Assembly (NCBI GenBank): GCA_030540655.1
Contig: JAUNVT010000004.1
Span: 1-33,018, forward strand
Direction of reading: 5' to 3'
Source: Rhodobacterales bacterium
GTDB lineage: Bacteria; Pseudomonadota; Alphaproteobacteria; Rhodobacterales; Rhodobacteraceae
DNA: 33,018 nt
Shown: positions 8,836-17,824 of the stretch, one piece after another
Layout of the letters: each line of letters begins with the position of its first letter
Position numbering within the stretch: position 1 is the first letter of the stretch
The notes under the pieces: generated by a model
The model's database searches: none
Seen by the model: the letters and a program-made list of their open reading frames with translations, nothing else
Told to the model about the DNA's origin: nothing
Translations under genes and position numbers: made by a program

Positions 8836-9615
8836 ATGCGACGCCCAATCATAGGCATTATCGGCAACAGCTATATTGTAGAAAATCGCTATCCGGTTCA
8901 TGCCGTCGGGCGCATCAATCTTGATGCAGCGGCGCAGGTGGCGGGCGGGATGCCCTATATCATCGCCGCAGATCCTGCGCTGGTGAGCGTCGCGGAGTTG
9001 ATGGAAGTCTGCGACGGGTTCATCCTGACGGGCGGGCGGGCCAATGTTCACCCCGAAACCTATGGTGAGCCGCCGACCGAGGCGCATGGTGCGTTCGACA
9101 TGGCGCGCGATGCCATTGCGCTGCCGCTTGTGCGCGCCTGTATCGAGGCGGGACAGCCAATTCTTGGCCTCTGCCGGGGATTTCAGGAGATGAATGTGGC
9201 GATGGGCGGCACGCTCTATCCGGAGATCCGCGATCTGCCGGGGCGGGACAATCACCGTATGCCACCCGAGGGCACGCTGGAGCAGCAGTTCGCGCTGCGT
9301 CATCTGGTAACCTTCGAGGAAGGCGGGGTATTTCACCGGCTGATGGGGGCACAGCAGGTCATGACCAATACATTGCACGGGCAGGGGATCAATACGCCGG
9401 GCGCTCGCATCCAGATAGACGGACACGCGCCTGACGGAACCGCCGAGGCGATCTATATCAAAGGCGCGCGCGGTTTTGCGCTGGCGGTGCAATGGCACCC
9501 GGAATGGAATGCAAGCAACGATCCTGTATCGCGCAAGCTGTTCGAGGCCTTTGGTGATGCCGCCCGCCATTGGGCGGCGGGCGATGGACCGGTGGCCGCA
9601 TTGAAATCTGCCTGA
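8836..9615 (+). CDS. Peptidase C26 / gamma-glutamyl-GABA hydrolase-like class I glutamine amidotransferase
   Basis: This 259-residue protein has the triad of the class I glutamine-amidotransferase fold: nucleophile Cys113 in ILGLCRGFQEMN, and His221 and Glu223 in VQWHPEWN. The GFILTGGRANVHPETYG segment is typical of PuuD-like peptidase C26 proteins, which hydrolyse gamma-glutamyl bonds such as that of gamma-glutamyl-GABA in polyamine breakdown. No PuuA, PuuB or PuuC lies beside it, so the true substrate is open. The ATG at 8836 follows GAAGG. The next gene starts about 80 bp later on the same strand. Family is sure; substrate is not. Confidence 0.88.
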   Translation: MRRPIIGIIGNSYIVENRYPVHAVGRINLDAAAQVAGGMPYIIAADPALVSVAELMEVCDGFILTGGRANVHPETYGEPPTEAHGAFDMARDAIALPLVRACIEAGQPILGLCRGFQEMNVAMGGTLYPEIRDLPGRDNHRMPPEGTLEQQFALRHLVTFEEGGVFHRLMGAQQVMTNTLHGQGINTPGARIQIDGHAPDGTAEAIYIKGARGFALAVQWHPEWNASNDPVSRKLFEAFGDAARHWAAGDGPVAALKSA

Positions 9616-9693
9616 CAGGCTGCCAAGCTGCATTGACGCACAATTTGCAACCTGCGCGAGGATTGCACCCCAGTGGCAAGGATGCCGGATTTC

Positions 9694-10110
9694 ATGACAG
9701 ATAAGTCATCTCGTGGCGACGGCGCCCCACCTCGGGGCGGGGTTGCGATGCGCGCGGTATGGATCTGCGTCGGAGTGGTTGCGCTGGCGCTGGGGGCTGT
9801 GGGGGCGGTCCTTCCCTTGTTGCCGACGACGCCTTTCGTGCTGCTGGCCGCCTTCGCCTTTACCCGCAGCGCCCCGCGCCTTCGGGCAAGGCTGGAACAA
9901 AGCCGGGTCTTTGGCCCGATCATCCGCGATTGGGAGGCAAGCGGCGCCATCGCCCCGCGTTACAAGGCGCTGGCCTGCACGATGATGGGCATCAGTCTGG
10001 CGGGATCGGTCATCTTCGGAGTTGCGCCATGGGTCATCGCGCTCCAGTCAATCTTCCTTACGGGGGCGGCCGCCTATGTGCTGAGCCGTCCGTCCGGCGA
10101 AAAAAAGTGA
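9694..10110 (+). CDS. YbaN/DUF454 inner membrane protein
   Basis: The core PLLPTTPFVLLAAFAFTRSA, then LEQSRVFGPIIRDWEASGAI, is the DUF454 (YbaN) signature. There are four hydrophobic stretches: two before and within the PLLPTTPF region and two near the C-terminus (about CTMMGISLAGSVIFGVAPWV). It is an inner-membrane protein of unknown role. Starts at 9673 (GTG), 9682 and 9694 are possible; I prefer the ATG at 9694 (138 residues), with an AAGGA about 11 bases upstream. It lies on the same strand as the C26 hydrolase and is tail-to-tail with the SDR gene. The first 20 or so residues are hydrophilic and poorly conserved. Confidence 0.8.
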   Translation: MTDKSSRGDGAPPRGGVAMRAVWICVGVVALALGAVGAVLPLLPTTPFVLLAAFAFTRSAPRLRARLEQSRVFGPIIRDWEASGAIAPRYKALACTMMGISLAGSVIFGVAPWVIALQSIFLTGAAAYVLSRPSGEKK

Positions 10111-10168
10111 TTGGCAAGCCGCGTGGGAACCCGGTCAGTGTGGCGGGATCACCCCGGCGCTCATATCC

Positions 10169-10900
10169 TCAGACATGCTGTCCGCCATTGACGTCAATTG
10201 ACGCGCCGTTGACGTAGGAGGATTGGGCGGTGCACAGGAAAAGGACCACGCGCGCGACCTCCTCGGACTGGCCAAGGCGGCGCAGGGGAATGGTGCGGAT
10301 GATGTCCCTGGTGCCGGGCGACAGGATTTCCGTCTCGATCTCGCCGGGCGTGACCATGTTGGTGCGGATGCCGCGCGGCCCGAATTCGGCTGCCGCCTCG
10401 CGCGTCAGGGCCGCCAGCGCGGCCTTGGAGCAGGCATAGGCGGCGCCCGCAAATGGATGCACGCGGCTGCCGACGATCGAGCCGACATTGACCACGCACC
10501 CCTGGGCCTGCTGTAGTTCGGGCATGAGATCGCGCATGAGCGCGGCAGGGCCGATCAGGTTGACACCCAGCACCTGATGCCACACCGCGTCCGCGGTGTC
10601 CGCGATGCCCATACGCGCGCCGCCCTCTCCCTTGGGCGAAATGCCGGCATTGTTGACGATAGCCCCCAGCCCGGTGCCGCCGAGCGCCTCGCGCACCTGC
10701 GCAACCAGATCGGCGCGCGCGGCCGCGTCGGACAGATCCCCCTGAAAATGGTCGGTATCGCCCGCATGCCAGGGGCAGCGGCTGTCGAAGGCGGAGCGCG
10801 ACACGGTCAGGACACGCCACCCCGCCGCCTGAAACGATTTCACCGTCGCGTGTCCGATGCCACGGCTGGCGCCGGTCAGCAGAAGTGTCCTGTTGGTCAT
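10169..10900 (-). CDS. Short-chain dehydrogenase/reductase (SDR)
   Basis: This 243-residue classical SDR has the cofactor motif TGASRGIG at residues 9-16, NNAG at 83-86, catalytic Asn114, Ser141, Tyr155 and Lys159 (YACSK), and the PGEIETE loop near the C-terminal third. It catalyses NAD(P)-dependent oxidation or reduction of an alcohol/ketone. The residue after the glycine-rich strand region does not settle NAD versus NADP use from sight. Its ATG overlaps the stop of the LysR gene (ATGA at 10897-10900), so the two are co-translated. Together with the divergent transporter, aminotransferase and BKACE genes, it may oxidise a 3-hydroxy acid to the 3-keto acid used by BKACE; this is inference. 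Confidence 0.9.
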   Translation of the reverse strand: MTNRTLLLTGASRGIGHATVKSFQAAGWRVLTVSRSAFDSRCPWHAGDTDHFQGDLSDAAARADLVAQVREALGGTGLGAIVNNAGISPKGEGGARMGIADTADAVWHQVLGVNLIGPAALMRDLMPELQQAQGCVVNVGSIVGSRVHPFAGAAYACSKAALAALTREAAAEFGPRGIRTNMVTPGEIETEILSPGTRDIIRTIPLRRLGQSEEVARVVLFLCTAQSSYVNGASIDVNGGQHV

Positions 10901-11951
10901 GAGCGTCCTCCGGATCGGGCCGCCGCGCGCGCCGGATCAGCACGGGATAGTAAGGCGCGTCGCAGCACTGTCAACAGCACGGCCACGTGGACCCGCCAGG
11001 AATAGGACCGTTCTGACAACGGCGTTTCCGCAATTTCAGCAACCAGCATCTGTGACAGCACCGCCTCGGCGCGGTTCAGGCTGCGCGCGGGATTGGTGAC
11101 CACGTGGATGTCGATGGCGGGCAGCCCTGCGAAGGGCGGCAATTGCCATAATTGCCCGGCAGCTACCTCGCGCGCCGCTACGTGAACGGGCAGGGCGCCG
11201 ATGCCGATATTGCACATGATCATGCGCCACACCTCGCACAGGCTGGAGGAGACGCTCTTCAAGTCAGGCCGCATACCGGCCCGTGCCCGCATCCTTGCCA
11301 GTTCGAACAGCGGCCCGGCGGCGCTGTCGGTCTGGAAGGAGACGGCAACCTCGTCCTGCAGATCGGCCAGCTTCAGCCCCGTCTTGCAGAACAGCCGATG
11401 CGCGGGTCCGCAGTAATGGCCGAAATATTCACGGTAAAGCACACGGTATTTCAGCTTGGGGCGGCGGTGCGCGACAAGGCATATGCCAAATGACACGCGG
11501 TTCTGCTCAACGCGGGTAATGACCTCCTCGCTTTCGGCAATGCCGAGCGTACAGGTCACGTCAGGATGCGCGGCGTTGCAGCGCTCCAGCACCTTGTCAA
11601 GATGCGGGCAGGCGACATGGCTGGCGAGCGCGATGGTGATCTGGCCGGTCACGGCATCCTCGGCCCCGCTCAGCAGGACAGGCAGTTGCATGACCGCTCC
11701 GAAAATCGTGCTGGCCTCGCGATAAAGCACCTCGCCCATCGGGTCACGCTGAAATGCGTGGAGGAGCGGTTGACCCGCCTTTTGCCGACCTGCGCCTCCA
11801 GCCGTTTCAGCGCGGAACTCAGTGTCGGCTGCTTGAGCCCCGGAAAGGTGGCGGCGGGGGTAATGCCGCCCTGTTCCACCATGACCATGAAGGTGCGCAG
11901 CAGGTTCCAGTCCAGGTTCCACACAAAGCGTTGTTCGTAGGGACGCATCAT
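10897..11951 (-). pseudogene. LysR-family regulator, interrupted by a single-base frameshift
   Basis: The N-terminal winged-helix part is in one frame (LDWNLLRTFMVMVEQGG ... PTLSSALKRLEAQVGKRRVN ... THFSVT) and the effector-binding domain is in another (MGEVLYREASTIFGAVMQLP ... PLFELARMRARAG ... AEIAETPLSERS). They join at about 11740: the + strand has CATCGGGTCAC where CATCGGGGTCAC would restore THFSVT-P-MGEV. One G is missing from the run at 11741-11743. Apart from that, the protein is a complete LysR regulator of about 350 residues. The start is ATG 11951 or 11948, behind AGGAG. It is divergent from the ABC transporter and overlaps the SDR gene at its end. It could be a real mutation, programmed slippage or a sequencing error. 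Confidence 0.8.
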
Positions 11952-11985
11952 CGCTCCTGTCAATCCGGGCTATTGCCTTTATTTA

Positions 11986-12013
11986 TTTGCATGATGATTG
12001 GTCCCTGTGCAAA
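11986..12013. promoter_or_regulatory. Inverted repeat in the LysR / ABC transporter intergenic region
   Basis: TTTGCA (11986-11991) and TGCAAA (12008-12013) are perfect arms 16 bases apart in the 140 bp between the divergent starts of lysR (11951) and the binding-protein gene (12092). LysR proteins often bind dyad sites beside their own promoter, so this is a candidate operator for both units. The arms are short and the spacing is wider than the classic T-N11-A box, so confidence is low. Confidence 0.3.
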
Positions 12014-12091
12014 CCTCTTGCCAATGTCAAAAGAGCGCGCACCCATGATGACGCAGTTGAAATGAACATGATCCAACGGGAGAAGAGCAAT

Positions 12092-12883
12092 ATGAAGACG
12101 ATTTCCAGAATGGTGCGCCGCACGGTGCTGATGGGCAGTGCCGCGATGCTGGGTGTGATGATCATGCAGCCCGCGATGGCGGATGATCTGGAGGCGATCA
12201 AGAAGGCAGGCGTTTTGCGCATTGCCATGACGGGGCAATACCCGCCATTCAACTTTGTAAATGAAAACAACGAAGTAGTGGGGTTCGATCCGGCCATTGG
12301 CACCGAGATCGCCAAGCGTATGGGGCTGAAAACGCAGATCATCACGACCGCGTGGGATGGTATTATCGGCGGGCTGATCGCGGGCAAGTTCGATGCGGTT
12401 GTCGGCTCCATGTCGATCACCGAGGAGCGTGACAAGGTCATCGATTTCGTCGGCCCCTATTACAACACAAAGCGCGCGTTCTTTACTGTCAAAGGCTCGG
12501 ATATCACTTCGCTGGACCAGCTGAAGGATCCGAATGTAACCGTGGGCCTGACGCTGGGCGAGACGCATGACCAGTGGGCACGCGATCAGGGCTATAACGT
12601 CAAGACCTACAAGGGCCTGCCCGAATTGCTGATGGAATTGACCAACGGCCGCATCGACGTTGTCATCAATGATTCAATCCCGGTCCTTCTGGCGATGAAG
12701 TCGGGGCAGTATGATCTGGCCGAGATCCCCGCTCCGGACGCCGAGGCGTTTCCCGCCGGCATCGCCATCCGCGAGAACAATCCCGAGCTTCAGGCCGCCA
12801 TGCAGGAGGCGCTGGATTCGATGATGGAGGATGGCACCTATCTGGAGATCGCGAATGAATGGGTGGGCGGCGACATCCGCTGA
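12092..12883 (+). CDS. Polar amino acid ABC transporter, periplasmic binding protein
   Basis: The product is 263 residues from the ATG at 12092, which follows GGGAGAAG; longer in-frame starts have no signal peptide at their N-terminus. The signal peptide (MKTISRMVRRTVLMGSAAML, cleavage after AMA at about residue 30) leads into the SBP family 3 fold: GVLRIAMTGQYPPFNFVN, GFDPAIGTEIAKRMG, FDAVVGSMSITEERD, and a C-terminal helix ending EWVGGDIR. It delivers an amino acid or related polar compound to the permeases encoded downstream. Family 3 includes glutamine, basic amino acid and opine binders; sequence alone does not fix the ligand. It heads the transport/catabolic operon. Confidence 0.93.
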   Translation: MKTISRMVRRTVLMGSAAMLGVMIMQPAMADDLEAIKKAGVLRIAMTGQYPPFNFVNENNEVVGFDPAIGTEIAKRMGLKTQIITTAWDGIIGGLIAGKFDAVVGSMSITEERDKVIDFVGPYYNTKRAFFTVKGSDITSLDQLKDPNVTVGLTLGETHDQWARDQGYNVKTYKGLPELLMELTNGRIDVVINDSIPVLLAMKSGQYDLAEIPAPDAEAFPAGIAIRENNPELQAAMQEALDSMMEDGTYLEIANEWVGGDIR

Positions 12884-12989
12884 ACCCCTGCACCTGCCGG
12901 GCCATTCCGCCCCTTGGTTGTATGGCCTGCGCTGACGCCGCCCCGGTGGGTCCTTTGCTAACTGCCGCCCCCAATGCAGGAGATTTCGT

Positions 12990-13637
12990 TTGGATATCGA
13001 GCTGATGCTTCGGGTCTACCCGTTCTTCCTGCAGGCGGCACTGGTGACGGTGCAGCTTTCGGTCCTGACCTGTATTCTTGGCCTTGCCTGCGGTGCGCTG
13101 GGCGCGGCAATGCGCCTGTCGCGGCTGGCGCCGCTGCGGTGGATCGCGGCGACCTATGTCAGCCTGTTTCGCGGCACGCCGGCACTGATACAGGTTTTCA
13201 TCCTTTATTTTGGCGGGCCGCAGATTGGCATCCAGCTGGATGCATTTACCGCCGGAACAATTGCCTTGGGGGTAAATATCGGTGCCTATATGACCGAAAC
13301 GATCCGTGGGGCGATCCTGTCCGTTGATCGCGGCCAGACCGAGGCAGCCCGCACGCTGGGCATGAGCAAATGGCAGACCATGCGCAAGGTGGTTCTGCCG
13401 CAGGCCGCGCGCATGATGATCCGGCCGCTGGGTGTGAATATCAACGCGCTGATCAAGGGCACCGCGCTCCTTGCTCCGATTTCGGTGGTGGAGTTGACGC
13501 AGACAGCCCAGCGCTTCATCGGCTCCACATACAAGCCGTTCGAGATGTTCCTGATGGCGGGCGTCCTTTACATGATCTTCATCTATATCGTCGGGCAGGG
13601 CATCAACTGGCTCGACCGCCGGGCCCGTATTTCGTGA
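12990..13637 (+). CDS. Amino acid ABC transporter permease (first)
   Basis: This 215-residue protein of the HisM/GlnP type has about five membrane helices. The EAA loop is at EAARTLGMSKWQTMRKVVLP followed by QAARMMIRPLG, where the ATPase docks. The conserved SLFRGTPALIQVFILYFG segment is present. The start is a TTG at 12990 with AGGAG seven bases upstream; no better ATG fits the N-terminus DIELMLRVYPFFLQAALV. It follows the binding-protein gene after a 106-bp gap that shows no clear hairpin. It forms a heterodimeric channel with the next gene product. Confidence 0.92.
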   Translation: MDIELMLRVYPFFLQAALVTVQLSVLTCILGLACGALGAAMRLSRLAPLRWIAATYVSLFRGTPALIQVFILYFGGPQIGIQLDAFTAGTIALGVNIGAYMTETIRGAILSVDRGQTEAARTLGMSKWQTMRKVVLPQAARMMIRPLGVNINALIKGTALLAPISVVELTQTAQRFIGSTYKPFEMFLMAGVLYMIFIYIVGQGINWLDRRARIS

Positions 13638-13676
13638 GTGCCGCCATTCCGATTGCACCCCTGACAGGAGGCCGCC

Positions 13677-14333
13677 ATGGGTCTTGATTTCACGGTCGTC
13701 CCCGGCTATTCGGACATGCTGCTGATGGGTATGGTCTGGACCATTGCCATCACCATCGGAGCGGGGTTGCTCAGCTTCTTTGGCGGTATCGTCTTTGCTG
13801 TCATCGCGCTTTACGGTCACTGGATAATCCGCCTTCCGTTCCGTCTTTTCGCGTGGCTCTTCATGGGCACGCCTCTGCTGCTCCAGCTTTTCCTGATCTA
13901 TTTCGGCCTCATTCAGATCGGCATCGACTTGCCGGCATTTGTCGCGGGTGTGATCGGCCTTGGCCTGCATTTCGCGGTGTATAATTCCGAACTGATCCAA
14001 GCCTCGATCCTGTCGGTGGACAAAGGCCAGTACGAGGGCGCGCGCACCCTCGGCCTCTCCAGCGGCCAGACATTGCGCCGCATCGTGATCCCGCAGGCGG
14101 TGCAGGCCGTGGTGCCTCCGATGGGCAACAACATGATCGCGCTCTTGAAGGATTCGGCGCTGGTATCGGTGATCGGCGTGGCTGAACTCACGTTGTCCGC
14201 ACAGCAGGCGATCAGCCGCACCTACCGGCCGTTCGAGTTTTATCTGGCTGCCGCTGCCTGCTATTACGTCATTAACTTAAGCCTTGAGGCCGTGTTGCGC
14301 CGCTTTGAGCGCCGCATTGCAGCACAGCGCTGA
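13677..14333 (+). CDS. Amino acid ABC transporter permease (second)
   Basis: This 218-residue protein is homologous to the preceding permease (HisQ/GlnP family). It has about five membrane helices; the EAA loop reads [20 protein letters not shown], and [15 protein letters not shown] is the counterpart of the RGTP segment. The ATG at 13677 follows AGGAGG, an almost perfect ribosome binding site. It starts 39 bp after the first permease and ends 10 bp before the ATPase gene, so the three are one transcript. Two different permeases and one ATPase give the usual importer layout. Confidence 0.93.
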   Translation: MGLDFTVVPGYSDMLLMGMVWTIAITIGAGLLSFFGGIVFAVIALYGHWIIRLPFRLFAWLFMGTPLLLQLFLIYFGLIQIGIDLPAFVAGVIGLGLHFAVYNSELIQASILSVDKGQYEGARTLGLSSGQTLRRIVIPQAVQAVVPPMGNNMIALLKDSALVSVIGVAELTLSAQQAISRTYRPFEFYLAAAACYYVINLSLEAVLRRFERRIAAQR

Positions 14334-14343
14334 AGGAGCCGCC

Positions 14344-15105
14344 ATGACCCATACTGCCTTTATCGAAATCCGCCACGCCGCCAAAAGCTTCGGGGCGCTG
14401 CAGGTTCTGAAAGATATCAACCTGACGGTCGAGCGCGGCCAGATTGTCGCCATTATTGGCCCGTCGGGCTCTGGCAAATCCACGCTTCTGCGCGCGATCA
14501 ACGAGCTTGATCCGCTCTCCTCCGGCGAGGTGTGGCTGGAGGGCGTGCAGATCAACAAGAAACTGCCGCACAGAAAATACGAAAAACACGTCAATCAGGT
14601 GCGTCAGGACATCGGCATGGTGTTTCAGCATTTCAACCTGTTTCCGCATCTGAACGTGCGAGACAACATCACCCTCGCGCCAAAGATGTTGAAGGGGATG
14701 AGTACGGCCGACGCCAACAGGCTGGCCGAGGAGCAACTGGCGAATGTCGGCCTGTCGGACAAGATAGATGTCTTTCCCTCGCGCCTCTCGGGCGGCCAGA
14801 AACAGCGTGTTGCCATTGCCCGCGCGCTGGCGATGAAGCCCAAGGTCATGCTGTTCGACGAGGCGACATCGGCGCTGGACCCCGAACTGGTCGAGGAGGT
14901 CAACCAGGTGATGAAAAAGCTGGCCGAGGCACATATGACGATGATCATCGTCACCCACGAGATGGATTTCGCCGCCAGCGTCTGCGACCGGGTGCTGTTC
15001 ATGGATCAGGGCGTGGTGGTCGAGGAAGGCCCGCCCGAGGTGATTTTCCAGAACCCACGCGAAGAGCGGACGAAGAATTTCCTGCGCAAACATCTGAGCC
15101 GTTAG
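14344..15105 (+). CDS. Amino acid ABC transporter ATP-binding protein
   Basis: This 253-residue ATPase of the GlnQ/HisP group has Walker [10 protein letters not shown] at residues 39-47, the Q-loop in [15 protein letters not shown], the signature LSGGQKQR at 148-155, Walker [15 protein letters not shown] with Glu173, and the switch His in IIVTHEMDF. It powers the importer formed with the two permeases. The ATG at 14344 behind GAAGGAG is preferred to an in-frame start at 14284, which would overlap the permease gene. It is followed 10 bp later by the aminotransferase gene, which links transport to catabolism in one operon. Confidence 0.96.
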   Translation: MTHTAFIEIRHAAKSFGALQVLKDINLTVERGQIVAIIGPSGSGKSTLLRAINELDPLSSGEVWLEGVQINKKLPHRKYEKHVNQVRQDIGMVFQHFNLFPHLNVRDNITLAPKMLKGMSTADANRLAEEQLANVGLSDKIDVFPSRLSGGQKQRVAIARALAMKPKVMLFDEATSALDPELVEEVNQVMKKLAEAHMTMIIVTHEMDFAASVCDRVLFMDQGVVVEEGPPEVIFQNPREERTKNFLRKHLSR

Positions 15106-15115
15106 GGCCGCCGCA

Positions 15116-16450
15116 ATGTCGAACCTGTTCTACCAGACCAAATCGCCCCGCCCGGTGCTGGACCGCGCCGACGGCATCTATATGTGGGATGTGAATGGCA
15201 AGCGCTATATCGATGGATCGTCTGGCGCGATGGTGTCCAATATCGGTCATTCAAACCCGGCGGTGCTGGACGCGATGCGCGCGCAGATGGAGAAATCCAC
15301 CTTCGGCTATCGTCTGCATTTCCAGACCGAAGCCTCGGAAGAACTGGCGCAAAAGATCTCCGAGTTGACGCCCGAAGGGCTGGACAAGGTGTTTTTCGTC
15401 TCGGGCGGGTCCGAGGCGGTGGAGAGCTGTCTGAAACTGGCGCGCCAATATGTGCTGGCCCAGGGACAGGCGCGGCGGTTCAAGGTGATCTCGCGCTTTC
15501 CGAGCTATCACGGCAGCACCTTGGGCGCGCTGGCGATCACCGGCATGTCCACGATGACCGCGCCGTTTGATCCGATGATGCAGCGCATGCCGAAAATCCC
15601 CGCGCCCCGCGCCTATCTGGACGGGCTGGACCCGGATGATCCGGCCACCGGCCTGCATTATGCCAATATGCTGGAGCAGAAAATTCTGGAGGAGGGGCCT
15701 GAAACGGTCATGGCCTTCATCGTGGAGCCTGTGGGCGGGGCGTCTACCGGCGCTCTGGTGCCCCCCAAAGGCTACATGCAGCGCATCCGCGAGATCTGTA
15801 CCGAATACGGCGTGCTCCTGATCCATGACGAGGTGATGACAGGCGGCGGCCGCACGGGCGCGTTTTTCGGGGCCGAGCATTGGGGGACCGCGCCCGATCT
15901 GATTTGTCTCAGCAAGGGGTTCGGCGCCGGTTATGTCCCCTTGGGCGCCATGATCGCGCGCAATGACATCGTGGATGCGGTGATGGCCTCGGGCGGGTTC
16001 ATCCATGGCTTTACCTATGCCGGCAATCCGCTGGCCTGCGCTGCTGGCTCTGCCGTGCTGGACGAAATTACGCGGCAGGGAATGGTGCGGAATGCCGCCG
16101 CGATGGGCGACGCTCTGGCCTTACGCCTGCGCGGCCTCATGCAGCGTTATCCCCTGATCGGCGATGTGCGCGGCAAGGGCTTGCTGGCCGCGTTCGAACT
16201 GATGGCGGATCGCGTCACCAAGGCGCCCTTGCCCAAGGGGCTGAACGCCCACTCGCGGCTGGTCGATATCGCCTATGACAACGGGCTGATCATCTATTCG
16301 CGCCGCACGCGGGGCGGGGCTTTGGGCGATCATTTCCTTGTCTGCCCGCCGATGATCGTGACCGAAGGGCAGTTGGACGATCTGACCGATATTCTGGATC
16401 GTTCGCTGGCGCAATTCATGAACGAGGTGCCCAGGGCAGTGGCGGAATAG
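15116..16450 (+). CDS. Class III PLP-dependent aminotransferase
   Basis: This 444-residue fold-type I aminotransferase of class III (omega/acetylornithine type) has the phosphate-binding FVSGGSEAVES at 94-104, Tyr131/His132 in SYHGSTLGALA stacking on PLP, the Asp-Glu pair DE at 238-239 in IHDEVMTGGGRTG, and the Schiff-base Lys267 in CLSKGFGAGYVPLGAM. It moves an amino group from a terminal or beta position of the imported compound to a keto acceptor such as pyruvate or 2-oxoglutarate. Substrate cannot be read from sequence. Its stop codon touches the BKACE start, with no spacing. Confidence in family is high. Confidence 0.94.
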   Translation: MSNLFYQTKSPRPVLDRADGIYMWDVNGKRYIDGSSGAMVSNIGHSNPAVLDAMRAQMEKSTFGYRLHFQTEASEELAQKISELTPEGLDKVFFVSGGSEAVESCLKLARQYVLAQGQARRFKVISRFPSYHGSTLGALAITGMSTMTAPFDPMMQRMPKIPAPRAYLDGLDPDDPATGLHYANMLEQKILEEGPETVMAFIVEPVGGASTGALVPPKGYMQRIREICTEYGVLLIHDEVMTGGGRTGAFFGAEHWGTAPDLICLSKGFGAGYVPLGAMIARNDIVDAVMASGGFIHGFTYAGNPLACAAGSAVLDEITRQGMVRNAAAMGDALALRLRGLMQRYPLIGDVRGKGLLAAFELMADRVTKAPLPKGLNAHSRLVDIAYDNGLIIYSRRTRGGALGDHFLVCPPMIVTEGQLDDLTDILDRSLAQFMNEVPRAVAE

Positions 16451-17377
16451 ATGTCCAAACTCATCATCACCTGCGCGGTCACGGGGTCGATCCACACGCC
16501 CTCAATGTCGCCTTACCTGCCGATCACCGCGGATCAGATCGCGCAATCCGCGGTTGGCGCGGCCGAGGCGGGCGCGGCGATCCTGCATCTGCACGCGCGC
16601 GACCCGGAGGACGGCCGCCCCTCCGCCGACCCCCACCATTTCGATGCCTTCCTGCCGCGGATCAAGCAGGGCTGCGATGCGGTGATCAACCTGACCACGG
16701 GGGGCAGCGCGACGATGACGCTGGACCAGCGGCTGGCCGCCCCGATGCAGGCCGAGCCCGAGATGTGCAGCCTTAACATGGGCACGATGAATTTCGCGCT
16801 CTACCCGGCGGCAGAGCGGATTTCAGACTGGAAATATGACTGGGAAAGGCCGTTCCTTGAAGGGTCCGACGATCTGATCTTCAAGAACACGCCGCGCGAC
16901 ATGGTGCATGTCCTGCATCAGATGGGCGACAGACGCGGCGCGCGGTTTGAGTTCGAGTGCTATGATGTCAGCCATCTTCATATGCTGAAGCATTTTCTGG
17001 ATCGCGGGATGGTGCAGGGACCGCTTTTCATCCAGTTCGTGTTCGGGGTGCTGGGCGGGATCGGAGCCGACCCCGAAAACCTGACGCATATGAAGCGAAT
17101 GGCGGACAAGCTTTTTGGTGATGGATACATGTTTTCGGTGCTGGCGGCGGGGCGTCATCAGATGCCGCTGATTACCATGTCTGCCATCTTGGGCGGGCAT
17201 GTGCGGGTTGGCCTTGAGGATTCGCTGATGATCGCACGTGGCAAACTGGCAAAGACCAACGCCGAGCAGGTGACGAAGATCCGCCGCATCGTCGAAGATT
17301 TGGGTCGCGATATTGCTAGTTCGGATGAGGCGCGGGCGATGCTGCATCTGAAGGGCACCGACCGGACCGCGATCTGA
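16451..17377 (+). CDS. BKACE-family (DUF849) beta-keto acid cleavage enzyme
   Basis: This 308-residue (beta/alpha)8 enzyme is of the 3-keto-5-aminohexanoate cleavage type (Kce). The zinc ligands are His46 and His48 in AILHLHARDP and probably Glu256 in GGHVRVGLEDS. NLTTGGS at 80-86 and FECYDVSHL near 168-176 are also family hallmarks. These enzymes condense a beta-keto acid with acetyl-CoA and split it into acetoacetate and a new acyl-CoA. Characterised members act on 3-keto-5-aminohexanoate, dehydrocarnitine, beta-ketoglutarate or beta-ketoadipate. The start ATG follows directly on the aminotransferase stop, so the two are translationally coupled. Which keto acid is cleaved here is unknown. 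Confidence 0.92.
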   Translation: MSKLIITCAVTGSIHTPSMSPYLPITADQIAQSAVGAAEAGAAILHLHARDPEDGRPSADPHHFDAFLPRIKQGCDAVINLTTGGSATMTLDQRLAAPMQAEPEMCSLNMGTMNFALYPAAERISDWKYDWERPFLEGSDDLIFKNTPRDMVHVLHQMGDRRGARFEFECYDVSHLHMLKHFLDRGMVQGPLFIQFVFGVLGGIGADPENLTHMKRMADKLFGDGYMFSVLAAGRHQMPLITMSAILGGHVRVGLEDSLMIARGKLAKTNAEQVTKIRRIVEDLGRDIASSDEARAMLHLKGTDRTAI

Positions 17378-17431
17378 TCCTGTGCAATCAGCGGCTGGCC
17401 AAGGATATGCGCCGGCGCTATAAGGCGTCGC

Positions 17432-17767
17432 ATGAGCGATACCTTGCCCCCATGCCCCGAATGCGCCTCGGCCTACACCTATCAGGTGGATGCCCTTCTG
17501 ATGTGCCCTGAATGCGGCCATGAATGGGCGCCGGGTGCTGCGACGGCTGACGAGGTGCGCGATGCCGTGGGCAACATCTTGCAGGATGGCGACACAGTAA
17601 CGATCATCAAGGATCTCAAGGTCAAGGGATCATCCTCGGTTCTGAAAGTGGGAACCAAGGTACGCGGCATAAGGCTGGTCGGCGGCGATCATGATATCGA
17701 CTGCAAGATACCGTCCTTTGGCCAGATGAGCCTCAAATCCCAATTCGTCAGGAAAGTGACAGATTAA
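17432..17767 (+). CDS. yjdM: YjdM (PhnA-type) zinc-ribbon protein
   Basis: This 111-residue protein has an N-terminal zinc ribbon [11 protein letters not shown] ... CPECGHEW (two CPEC pairs near residues 8-30) and a C-terminal beta-barrel domain ([20 protein letters not shown] ... [18 protein letters not shown]). The family is named PhnA/YjdM; the old link to phosphonate use is not a real function, and no phn genes are near. It begins 54 bp after the BKACE gene on the same strand, so it could be read through from that operon, but no functional link is apparent. Confidence 0.9.
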   Translation: MSDTLPPCPECASAYTYQVDALLMCPECGHEWAPGAATADEVRDAVGNILQDGDTVTIIKDLKVKGSSSVLKVGTKVRGIRLVGGDHDIDCKIPSFGQMSLKSQFVRKVTD

Positions 17768-17824
17768 CGTCCCGCCTTGAGGCCTCAGCCAACCGCAAGT
17801 CATGAAACATTCAAGGGAAATCAG

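Noticed and set aside
12666..14000. A 444-codon minus-strand frame across the binding protein and permease genes
   Set aside because: It crosses three well-identified plus-strand genes and encodes low-complexity charged sequence.
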